IMG/VR virus record: IMGVR_UViG_3300030012_001236
Location: 1-22,248 of that record
Length of the DNA stretch: 22,248 nucleotides
Origin: a virus
Strand: one strand, 5' to 3'
The notes below the pieces were generated by a model that saw nothing but the letters and a program-made list of their open reading frames with translations, had not been told where the DNA came from and searched no databases. Shown one piece after another: positions 1 to 4,835 of the stretch (positions are counted from its first letter, which is position 1; each line of letters opens with the position of its first letter). Position numbers and translations under genes: made by a program.

Positions 1-309
1 CAATGATATCAATGACTTAGCAAATCTTTTCTGACTGTTGCAAAAATACAACACCAATTTTTAGGGTCAGTTTTTAGGTTGAATATTTCAGTGTAAGTGT
101 TTGAAATCATTGACTTTTTTTCTTGAGCCGACCAGGGTCTGAATGCAGAAAAATATAGGGCATTTTTCTTAGGTTTTTTTATATTTTTTGTCTCTTTTTG
201 CTTGACAGAGGTAGAAAAAGGCGGTGGACCACAATATCTAGAATGTGTATAAGTGTATTCTAGATTGTAATACCACACCCTAATAAAAAATATCATCAAA
301 ATCTAGAAG
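1..309. other. Left-edge stretch without a convincing gene
   Basis: One minus-strand frame is open from an ATG at 296 to a TGA at 9 (95 codons), but it has no Shine-Dalgarno sequence and its product is lysine-rich and unlike any family I know, so I do not call it. On the plus strand, CTGAC (31-35) can pair with GTCAG (66-70) around a nested TGTTG/CAACA pair (36-40, 49-53), followed by five T: a weak rightward terminator at best. TTTTTAGG occurs twice (58-65, 71-78). A TTGACA at 204 has no matching -10 box. Confidence 0.4.
236..265. repeat. Perfect 9-bp inverted repeat
   Basis: ATCTAGAAT (236-244) and ATTCTAGAT (257-265) are perfect reverse complements around a 12-base spacer, GTGTATAAGTGT. 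The core ATCTAGAA appears again at 301-308, just past the end of the nearest gene. Length and spacing fit a dimeric protein-binding site. No T-run follows on either strand, so it does not look like an intrinsic terminator. Function is inferred only. Confidence 0.5.
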
Positions 310-441
310 TTATATTCTACCAATCCAGTGTGTGCAATCATCATGTGGATCATCTATTTGTGAATAATCATAGTCTTTTTCACTATGTCTATTCGAACCA
401 ATGCTAGTGTAGTGTAAGGTCTTTGGGTATGATATAACCAT
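310..441 (-). CDS. Hypothetical small acidic protein (43 aa)
   Basis: This frame reads from ATG 441 to TAA and ends in an aspartate- and histidine-rich stretch, DYDYSQIDDPHDDCTHWIGR. AGAGG lies 9 bases before the ATG. An in-frame ATG two codons earlier (447) is possible but sits too close to that site. The gene overlaps the 3' end of the 59-aa gene upstream by 38 bases in another frame, so the two would be translationally linked. I recognise no family. The case rests on the ribosome site, the position at the end of a run of small genes and a plausible composition. The clustered Asp, His and Cys might bind metal, which is a guess. Confidence 0.4.
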   Translation of the reverse strand: MVISYPKTLHYTSIGSNRHSEKDYDYSQIDDPHDDCTHWIGRI

Positions 442-583
442 AAGCATAAGCCTCTACTCTGAGTTCATGCAGTTGTATCATCTCTTCTATTGTAGGATCT
501 TCTCCTGCTAATGTGTATTTTAGAATTAACATATTTTCAACATCAGTAAGTTCTTGAAAGATCTTTTTTGCTTTGTCATCCAT
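404..583 (-). CDS. Hypothetical small protein (59 aa)
   Basis: The frame runs from ATG 583 to TAG. The product looks like a soluble helical protein: KKIFQELTDVENMLILKY, then GEDPTIEEMIQLHELRVEAY, ending near YGYIIPKD. No transmembrane segment is visible. There is no clear Shine-Dalgarno sequence. The ATG lies inside TATTATAATGG, which also resembles a -10 box, so initiation on a very short leader is conceivable but unproven. Upstream are a weak hairpin (656-678) and one copy of the dispersed TTCAGTAAA element. I do not recognise the family; small acidic helical proteins of this kind are common in early or accessory arms of phages. Confidence 0.5.
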   Translation of the reverse strand: MDDKAKKIFQELTDVENMLILKYTLAGEDPTIEEMIQLHELRVEAYAYGYIIPKDLTLH

Positions 584-655
584 TATAATATTTAAGTCAA
601 AAAGAAAGCCAGCAAGGCACTCACATATCTCACTGACTTTCTATCACAGGAATAA

Positions 656-678
656 AACTATGTGTCACAAACATAGTT
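656..678 (-). terminator. Weak hairpin terminator candidate
   Basis: On the minus strand AACTATGT and ACATAGTT form a perfect 8-bp stem around a 7-base loop, followed by TTATTCC. The stem is AT-rich and the U-tract is short, so termination would be partial. It lies between the 34-aa gene and the 59-aa gene. Confidence 0.4.
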
Positions 679-685
679 CAGTAAA
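677..685 (+). repeat. Dispersed element TTCAGTAAA, copy 1
   Basis: This copy reads TTCAGTAAAC on the plus strand and so matches the first nine bases of the 11-base form TTCAGTAAATA found in three other gaps of the left arm. It overlaps the edge of the hairpin at 656-678 by two bases. Confidence 0.45.
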
Positions 686-717
686 CTTAGCGAGGTTATT
701 GCTTGTGTTTACTAGTT

Positions 718-822
718 CTATTTATTTTTTATGTTTTTAGCAAGTTCATAGGCTTCTTTAGTCTTACCTGCCAGTAATAGTGCAAGTGCCTTTGCTAGTA
801 TTTCTTTATCTGTTGATGTCAT
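718..822 (-). CDS. Hypothetical 34-residue helical peptide
   Basis: ATG 822 follows the stop of the SET-domain gene by one base and the frame ends at TAG 718. The product, with a core EILAKALALLLAGKTKEAYE and a basic tail NIKNK, would form one or two amphipathic helices. The ribosome site is weak (GGAATATAAC), so translation probably depends on ribosomes finishing the SET-domain gene. No family is recognised. The close junction and the absence of rare residues support a real gene, but its short length keeps confidence modest. Confidence 0.45.
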   Translation of the reverse strand: MTSTDKEILAKALALLLAGKTKEAYELAKNIKNK

Positions 823-823
823 G

Positions 824-1117
824 TTATATTCCGCTTAGTGTGTATTTCACTGTTATTTCTCGATAGGGTTTGATCTCTTCAAGTGTTGTTAGTATATACA
901 CTGAGCCTGCTTGTTTTGTTTTAATACTGTTGGGTTCTTCACTGTGATTATAGAATGCACCTAAAGGTGTTCTGTGTAGTTGTCCACAACATTCAAAGTG
1001 GCTTACACCTATTTCAGTTCCTGCTGGTATATAAGTTGTTGAAAACAGACCCAAGCCATGTATACTGCTGGGTCTAATTGTTACACTATCGGGTAGGGGT
1101 TTGTACTTCTTTGCCAT
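824..1117 (-). CDS. Compact SET-domain protein, probable lysine methyltransferase
   Basis: The 97-residue product carries the core SET-domain signature in order: HGLGLF at 20-25 (first part of the S-adenosylmethionine site), a short middle, YNHSEEPN at 56-63 (matching the family's NHSxxPN), and EITVKY at 87-92, where Y92 sits where the catalytic tyrosine is expected. SET proteins move a methyl group from S-adenosylmethionine to a lysine side chain of a protein. The usual domain is about 130 residues; this one is near the size of the small viral SET protein of chlorella viruses (about 119 residues). The frame is open further upstream to a GTG at 1165, but ATG 1117 with AAGGAG 11 bases before it is preferred. 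It overlaps the upstream gene by 32 bases. The target is unknown; host proteins such as ribosomal or nucleoid proteins are only guesses. Confidence 0.68.
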   Translation of the reverse strand: MAKKYKPLPDSVTIRPSSIHGLGLFSTTYIPAGTEIGVSHFECCGQLHRTPLGAFYNHSEEPNSIKTKQAGSVYILTTLEEIKPYREITVKYTLSGI

Positions 1118-1322
1118 TTGCCCATTTGCTCCTTGCTTTGCGATCCCACCATTCAGCTTCAACACCTTCAGTAGTTGTTATTTTGTAACCTGTAAGAGTG
1201 TTGCTTAGTCTTTTGATCATGGCTAGTTTCAGGATATCATTTAAGTTTTCTGTCTGTAGTTCTTTTCTATGTCTGTAACCAGTTTCATCATCAAACCAAT
1301 ATACAGTTCCTAGATATATCAT
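1086..1322 (-). CDS. Conserved-looking hypothetical protein (78 aa)
   Basis: ATG 1322 has AAAGGA 8 bases upstream. The product begins MIYLGTVYWFDDETGYRH, continues with a helical stretch (NLNDILKLAMIKRLSNTL) and ends in a basic, tryptophan-containing part (EWWDRKARSKWANG). No transmembrane segment or known catalytic motif is visible. The gene overlaps the SET-domain gene by 32 bases in another frame, so the two are probably cotranslated. It is the first clear coding frame downstream of the interrupted regulator and its promoter. No function is recognised. Confidence 0.65.
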   Translation of the reverse strand: MIYLGTVYWFDDETGYRHRKELQTENLNDILKLAMIKRLSNTLTGYKITTTEGVEAEWWDRKARSKWANGKEVQTPTR

Positions 1323-1486
1323 CTGTTTTTTCCTTTAGCCTACTTGCTTCGCTAGTAGGAAACTGCGAGATATCTTCAATATCTCTTGTTTATTTTTTGT
1401 TACTTCGAAGTTCTATGCTATCTTTTATTTACTGAATCTTCAATCAGCCACAGAATACCTATTACAGGTATTCAAATAAAAAGACA
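1323..1486 (-). other. Hairpin-rich leader between broken regulator and next gene
   Basis: No reading frame with a normal start was found. Three perfect or near-perfect hairpins lie in 135 bases on the minus-strand transcript: GAATACCT/AGGTATTC (1453-1473, 5-base loop), GAGATAT/ATATCTC (1367-1385, 5-base loop) and CCTACT/AGTAGG with an inner GC-GAA-GC loop (1339-1359). A frame reading RDIEDISQFPTSEASRLK is open here but has no ATG, GTG or TTG start before it. On the plus strand the middle hairpin is followed by a T-rich run, so it could end rightward transcripts. One copy of the TTCAGTAAATA element lies at 1426-1436. Confidence 0.45.
1426..1436 (-). repeat. Dispersed element TTCAGTAAATA, copy 2
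   Basis: A full 11-base copy on the minus strand, in the gap upstream of the 78-aa gene. Confidence 0.5.
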
Positions 1487-1723
1487 TCAGCCTTCTGAAT
1501 AGTAGGTATTTTTTAGCACTGCTGGGTTATTAGCACTGGACTTTGGACTTGTCCCACCTACAACAATTATATTATACTGCCTCGCGAGTCTGTACCCTAG
1601 AGCAGTTTTGTGCCTAACCCTGTGTTATACAGTAACACCACTGTCCTCATGCAAGTTCCGAACAGATGTCTCTTCTGCCCTCAATGCTTTTTGTATGGAG
1701 GCTATGTAAACAATATACAACAT
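1487..1723 (-). pseudogene. Helix-turn-helix regulator interrupted by an in-frame TAA
   Basis: One frame reads for 78 sense codons with a single stop, TAA at 1627-1625. The first part (from ATG 1723) contains EETSVRNLHEDSGVTV, and the second starts HRVRHKTALGYRLARQY and ends VVGGTSPKSSANN. Together they match the layout of a small XRE-like helix-turn-helix: helix 2 (TSVRNLHEDSG), turn, recognition helix, basic helix. The stop falls in the recognition helix, and the spacing there is about two residues short, as if a small deletion made the TAA. An overlapping frame (ATG 1650) could join the second half by -1 slippage at AAAA, giving a 54-residue product. The promoter at 1712-1740 overlaps the proposed ATG, so its transcript would lack that start. 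Broken gene, recoding or sequencing error all remain possible. Confidence 0.5.
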
Positions 1724-1737
1724 ACACTGTATATTGT
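1710..1737. promoter_or_regulatory. Operator-like 10-bp palindrome over a promoter
   Basis: On the minus strand ACAATATACA and TGTATATTGT are perfect reverse complements separated by 8 bases. The palindrome covers the spacer, the whole -10 box and the last three bases of the -35 box of the leftward promoter, the classic placement for a repressor that blocks RNA polymerase. The helix-turn-helix frame just downstream is an obvious candidate for the binding protein, but that is inference. Confidence 0.6.
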
Positions 1738-1740
1738 CAA
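1712..1740 (-). promoter_or_regulatory. Consensus sigma70-type promoter, leftward
   Basis: TTGACA (1740-1735) and TATATT (1717-1712) are separated by exactly 17 bases on the minus strand. The start of transcription would lie near 1704. It would serve the interrupted regulator region, the 78-aa gene, the SET-domain gene and the small genes beyond. It begins four bases from the last base of the 148-aa gene. Confidence 0.65.
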
Positions 1741-1743
1741 GTT

Positions 1744-2190
1744 TTATTCCCAACTTCTCTTGACAGGTTCAAACAAACTCCGATCTTCAATAGTTGAGGT
1801 AATCTTTCTGTGTAAATTTTTTGTTCTTGCTTGCTGTAACCAGGCTTCACACTCTACATATTCTTTAATGATACCGCTTGTAAGTTTTAGCCATTCAAAA
1901 CTTTCATCAGTGTTTCTTTGCTTTCGCTTTGTTTGTTGCTGTTCAAAGATAGTATCAAAGTCTGTTGTAGTCATATTGTAGTGTGACATCCAGGCCGCAA
2001 GGTCATGCATCTTGCCCTGTAGAACTTCTCTTCTACTCTTGCTTATGCGATTATCTGTCATGTATTCAGCACAAGTTTCGATAATCTCCTGTAGGTTTTC
2101 ACCACTGTCTCGATACTTTCTTAGTGCTGTATCATCATGTGATTCATGCGCCAGATAGTGTTTAATCAGTTTTTTAATATTGGGATTCAT
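1744..2190 (-). CDS. Hypothetical helical protein (148 aa)
   Basis: The preferred start is ATG 2190, which has AAGGAG 10 bases upstream; an in-frame TTG at 2217 lacks such a site. The product is hydrophilic and mostly helical, with MNPNIKKLIKHYLAHESHDD at the start, charged helices around EIIETCAEYMTDNRIS and KMHDLAAWMSHYNM, and a basic region QQQTKRKQRN before LKLTSGIIKEYVECEAWLQQ. No enzyme motif or membrane segment is seen. It has its own consensus promoter (2250-2279) with a palindrome between promoter and start, so it is probably expressed early and under control. Together with the basic stretch, that fits a regulatory or host-takeover protein, but the family is not recognised. Confidence 0.7.
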   Translation of the reverse strand: MNPNIKKLIKHYLAHESHDDTALRKYRDSGENLQEIIETCAEYMTDNRISKSRREVLQGKMHDLAAWMSHYNMTTTDFDTIFEQQQTKRKQRNTDESFEWLKLTSGIIKEYVECEAWLQQARTKNLHRKITSTIEDRSLFEPVKRSWE

Positions 2191-2220
2191 GTTAATCTCG
2201 CTCCTTTGTAACTCCAATAC

Positions 2221-2242
2221 TATTTACAATATTCAGTAAATA
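2221..2242. promoter_or_regulatory. Palindrome between promoter and gene
   Basis: TATTTAC (2221-2227) and GTAAATA (2236-2242) are perfect reverse complements 8 bases apart. The site lies just downstream of the -10 box of the leftward promoter, where a bound protein could block early elongation. Its right half is also a copy of the dispersed element TTCAGTAAATA. Confidence 0.5.
2232..2242 (+). repeat. Dispersed element TTCAGTAAATA, copy 3
   Basis: A full 11-base copy on the plus strand. It forms one arm of the palindrome at 2221-2242. Confidence 0.5.
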
Positions 2243-2249
2243 ATACCCT

Positions 2250-2279
2250 ATTATAGCATTAAAAAGGGCATTTTGTCAA
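2250..2279 (-). promoter_or_regulatory. Perfect-consensus sigma70-type promoter, leftward
   Basis: TTGACA (2279-2274) and TATAAT (2255-2250) both match the consensus exactly, with an 18-base spacer, on the minus strand. It drives the 148-aa gene, whose ATG is about 60 bases from the -10 box. The T-rich tail of the preceding terminator abuts the -35 box. Confidence 0.75.
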
Positions 2280-2280
2280 G

Positions 2281-2317
2281 AAAAGAAGGACCCTGCTATG
2301 GTTCAAAACAGGGTCCT
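2281..2317 (-). terminator. Intrinsic terminator, leftward
   Basis: On the minus strand AGGACCCTG and CAGGGTCCT form a perfect 9-bp GC-rich stem around a 13-base loop, followed by TTCTTTTCTT. It would end transcripts from the late operon and the 162-aa gene just before the next promoter. Confidence 0.7.
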
Positions 2318-2347
2318 ATAGTTGTGTTATAAACTATATATTGATTA

Positions 2348-2464
2348 TTATAAAGCAGGAGGCCAGTAAGATTCTAACATTAATATTTGATTTGGAGTCA
2401 CACAATTAATTGTTCTAAAGGAGTCCTCTAAATGGCAGTAAAGAGAACAAGCCTCCTGCTTCAA
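2348..2464 (-). CDS. Probable 38-aa peptide, TTG start, framed by an inverted repeat
   Basis: This frame follows the stop of the 162-aa gene directly and in the same frame, with a TTG at 2464 as the only normal start. The product, MKQEACSLYCHLEDSFRTIN followed by CVTPNQILMLESYWPPAL, has a protein-like composition with three cysteines. GAGG lies 11 bases before the TTG. Codons 2 to 5 and the last codons form the two arms of a perfect 11-bp inverted repeat, so the message could fold with the whole gene in the loop and mask its own start. It could instead be a readthrough tail of the 162-aa protein past its TAA. No family is recognised. Confidence 0.45.
   Translation of the reverse strand: MKQEACSLYCHLEDSFRTINCVTPNQILMLESYWPPAL
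2353..2461. repeat. 11-bp inverted repeat enclosing a mini-gene
   Basis: AAGCAGGAGGC (2353-2363) and GCCTCCTGCTT (2451-2461) are perfect reverse complements, 87 bases apart. The arms coincide with the first and last codons of the 38-aa frame. Confidence 0.6.
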
Positions 2465-2470
2465 TAGTAT

Positions 2471-2959
2471 TTATACCTCTTGTTTTTTTCTGCGCCTGTG
2501 ATAAGGATCAACACCAAATTCTACATTATATTTTTTCATTAGTTCCTGTGCTCTTTCAAGAAGCGGATCATAACTTGCTTGATCAGGTCTTGTTTCTCTG
2601 TGATGTAGTGTATTGTTTGAATATTGTCGATAGGTGCCAGACTTGTGTCTTTGTGTAATCCTTTTCATATCATCCTGTTTAAGTTTACATAAAGGTTCAA
2701 GATCATTTCTTCTAAGCCATTTTTGTATGGGCACTACAACATCACTACATAGAATATATTGATTCTCCCAGCGAATTATCACAACATGACTGTGTTTAGG
2801 AAAGTCTAGATCGCTAAAAGGTGGTTGATCTTTTAGCACAACAAAAAACTTGAAGTCAGTATACTGGTGATCCACTGCTCTGAGTGCACCTTTTACAAAT
2901 ATTTTTGTTTTTAATTCTGTGTTCAGCACTTTAGAGCCATGAACATTCTTTCTGATCAT
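2471..2959 (-). CDS. Hypothetical basic protein (162 aa)
   Basis: ATG 2959 has AAAGGA about 11 bases upstream. The N-terminal part looks like a small mixed domain (KTKIFVKGALRAVDHQYTDF, KFFVVLKDQPPFSDLDFP, HVVIIRWENQYILCSDVVVP). The C-terminal part is hydrophilic and basic (LCKLKQDDMKRITQRHKSGT, then RRRKKQE at the end). It has no signal peptide or membrane segment. It lies between the terminator after the tail genes and the terminator at 2281-2317, with no clear promoter of its own, so it probably depends on readthrough from the late operon. The basic tail suggests nucleic-acid contact, which is inference. No family is recognised. Confidence 0.65.
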   Translation of the reverse strand: MIRKNVHGSKVLNTELKTKIFVKGALRAVDHQYTDFKFFVVLKDQPPFSDLDFPKHSHVVIIRWENQYILCSDVVVPIQKWLRRNDLEPLCKLKQDDMKRITQRHKSGTYRQYSNNTLHHRETRPDQASYDPLLERAQELMKKYNVEFGVDPYHRRRKKQEV

Positions 2960-2992
2960 TTTGATGTCTTTCCTTTACCTGGATACACTTTC

Positions 2993-3019
2993 AAAAAAAA
3001 GGCACTACATATAGTCCTT
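2993..3019 (-). terminator. Intrinsic terminator after the tail operon
   Basis: On the minus strand AAGGACTA pairs with TAGT-G-CCTT (one bulged base, 4-base loop) and is followed by eight T. An upstream segment, ATATAGTC (3052-3045), is fully complementary to GACTATAT (3016-3009), which contains part of the terminator's left arm. The two folds exclude each other, as in attenuators. Confidence 0.65.
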
Positions 3020-3025
3020 ATATTC

Positions 3026-3036
3026 TATTTACTGAA
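3026..3036 (-). repeat. Dispersed element TTCAGTAAATA, copy 4
   Basis: A full 11-base copy on the minus strand, in the loop between the two alternative stems of the terminator region after the J-like gene. Confidence 0.5.
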
Positions 3037-3060
3037 CCTTAACTGACTATATCCTGTGTC

Positions 3061-4431
3061 TTATATTTGTATACTAGATGTATATTCTTGAGCAAGAATC
3101 TTAATGGTATCATCTTCTGTAAGCACAATTTCCTGGACTCTAAATTTTTTATTTGTGTAACCTACAACAGGATGTGTAACATCAATAATATCACCTGCTT
3201 GAACATCAACTGCTGTATGTGCTGATGTAAAACTAATTGTAGTCTGGTTGCGGCTACTGTTCATAATCCAGGTTGCTAGGTTTCCTGCGATTGTTGCATC
3301 ACTAACAAGGGTTGTGTCCTGTTGTGCTAATAGTGTTGTGCCATTGTCTTCAGTCTTAAAACTACTGTTATCCACAACCTTTAGGTCATCATTAAAGTTT
3401 GTTGCTATGTTGTTAAAAGTAAATTCAACTTTGTTAAATTTTGCACTCTTAGGTGTTACACCTATATCAAATGCGCCTATAATGTTTGCTTCTGAAAAAC
3501 TAAACACTGAACTTTCATTCTGTTGTCTAGCTCTAAACTTGTATTTGCCATTATGATATGTAAGTATACCATTACATGCTGAAAGAATCTCTTCTACATT
3601 GTCAAACAGTCTTTGTCCTGTATCTAGGAAGCCATTAATCTTAAATCTGCTTGCCATGTAAGTTCTTGCACTAGCAAAACTTGCTAAATCAATGTCTGCA
3701 TCAGGAATGCCTTTGCCATAAGTTGTATTTGTCATGTAGTCTAACAAAACATCAGCAGGATTTTGATCAACTGAGGCAGTTGCTGACCCTACAGGATTTG
3801 TAGCAGGTCTAATCTTCTTGCCTGTGAATTCTACAAGTATTTCTGGTGCGGCACCATTATAATCATCATCAGTAGGTAATTTCAGTGCCATGTATGCAAT
3901 GCCGGTAAGTTTTCTATTGCTATCCCAGGTCCCTGAACCGATACTTGCTTGTAGGGTAGGATCTACAGTTTGTGTTGTAGTTCCTGGATAGAAAGCTATG
4001 TAATGACTGCCATACTTTGTAGTTTCAAAGTTTGCTAAACTATAGCCATCTGTGCCTACTGTAGTACTAGTTCCTGAACCACCATCTGACTGAGCATGCC
4101 AGACTAGTGTGTCACCGAAAAAGACTTTCAAAGGAGCACCTACTTCACCTTCACATAAAATTAGTGCTTGGTTAAGTATGTTGTTACCTGAACCACCGCT
4201 TCCATTAGTTGTGTTAATAAAAGCCCTAGTTCCTCCTACTCTCTGCCTTCCATAGACTACTGGGATAGGTTCATTGTTGCCCGATTTGTTAATTAGTATT
4301 CCGCTACTAGTAGGAGTTCCGCCTCTTCTACTTTTCTTTTTGCCAAATACTTTGCTTACAATAGCACTAACAATAAATTGAATAATTAGTTTCTTAATAA
4401 TAGGCGCAATAATAGGTATAAACTGTGGCAT
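3061..4431 (-). CDS. J-like tail-tip hub protein (456 aa)
   Basis: This looks like a short member of the lambda J / gene transfer agent gp15 group, which forms the central hub and tip under the tail tube. The product starts with a hydrophobic stretch (PIIAPIIKKLIIQFIVSAIV) and a basic turn (GKKKSRRGG). It continues with NEPIPVVYGRQRVGG, typical of the N-terminal J domain, then NPADVLLDYMTNTTYGKGIP and DNVEEILSACNGILTYHNGK, also typical of J hubs, and ends with a beta-rich domain near DVQAGDIIDVTHPVVGYTN. Usual J proteins exceed 1,100 residues, so the long receptor-binding C-terminal part is missing. ATG 4431 overlaps the stop of the upstream gene (TAATG) and has GGAGGA 7 to 8 bases before it, so it is preferred over the ATG at 4446. 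Confidence 0.75.
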   Translation of the reverse strand: MPQFIPIIAPIIKKLIIQFIVSAIVSKVFGKKKSRRGGTPTSSGILINKSGNNEPIPVVYGRQRVGGTRAFINTTNGSGGSGNNILNQALILCEGEVGAPLKVFFGDTLVWHAQSDGGSGTSTTVGTDGYSLANFETTKYGSHYIAFYPGTTTQTVDPTLQASIGSGTWDSNRKLTGIAYMALKLPTDDDYNGAAPEILVEFTGKKIRPATNPVGSATASVDQNPADVLLDYMTNTTYGKGIPDADIDLASFASARTYMASRFKINGFLDTGQRLFDNVEEILSACNGILTYHNGKYKFRARQQNESSVFSFSEANIIGAFDIGVTPKSAKFNKVEFTFNNIATNFNDDLKVVDNSSFKTEDNGTTLLAQQDTTLVSDATIAGNLATWIMNSSRNQTTISFTSAHTAVDVQAGDIIDVTHPVVGYTNKKFRVQEIVLTEDDTIKILAQEYTSSIQI

Positions 4432-4835
4432 TACACAATCCTCCAAATTTCATCAATGACCTGCATCTGTTTATTTAGATCAACTTTTACAAGCCCATGT
4501 TCTTCATTCATTGTATAACAGTACCCATGCATTACTATACTACTATGATAAAAACCTGTTTTGTCTTTTTGTAGCAGTATGTCGCCTGTCTGTGCTTTGC
4601 CTGTTACTATACTGTAACCTGCCTTTTCTAATTCTTTTTTAATCTTTTTTACTTTTGCGAATCTTAACATTTCTCTTACTGTGCTATATTGCCCTATAAC
4701 TTCATTTGCTATACCAGGATTTGCAGTTCTATCAACCCAATCAGCAATAAAAGTGTTGCAGTCTGCCTGTCCCCACTGAAAATCTTTGTTTTTATATTCT
4801 GCAATGTATTGTCCAAGTTTTAGGCTGGTTTCCAT
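4431..4835 (-). CDS. Tail-tip NlpC/P60-like cysteine peptidase candidate (134 aa)
   Basis: FQWGQADCNTFIADWVD at 19-35 matches the start of the NlpC/P60-like phage group (DUF6950 type), where C26 would be the nucleophile. Further on, AQTGDILLQ (80-88) is the usual GD-plus-hydrophobic strand, and H96 or H102 may be the catalytic histidine. Such proteins sit at the tail tip and cut or bind peptidoglycan during DNA entry, and the position before the J-like hub matches gene transfer agent gp14. The gene overlaps the end of the upstream hub gene by 16 bases. Catalytic activity is not certain because the histidine context is weak. Confidence 0.68.
   Translation of the reverse strand: METSLKLGQYIAEYKNKDFQWGQADCNTFIADWVDRTANPGIANEVIGQYSTVREMLRFAKVKKIKKELEKAGYSIVTGKAQTGDILLQKDKTGFYHSSIVMHGYCYTMNEEHGLVKVDLNKQMQVIDEIWRIV

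Noticed and set aside
9-296. Minus-strand frame of 95 codons at the left edge
   Set aside because: No ribosome site, odd composition and several hairpin-like repeats in the same DNA. Kept only as a remark in the left-edge entry.
1625-1627. TAA as a reassigned sense codon
   Set aside because: Many genes in the window end with TAA exactly where the next gene starts, so TAA clearly works as a stop here.
1610-1981. Plus-strand frame of 123 codons
   Set aside because: It overlaps the 148-aa gene and the promoter region on the other strand; the product is rich in Cys, Phe and Ser as expected for a shadow frame.
2432-2467. Eleven-codon plus-strand frame with a good ribosome site (AAAGGAG)
   Set aside because: It is antisense to the 38-aa frame, very short, and has no promoter; the match to a ribosome site may be chance.
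3009-3052. Group I intron-like S element (ATATAGTC)
   Set aside because: Only one short motif fits; the other conserved intron elements are absent, and pairing with the terminator explains the sequence.
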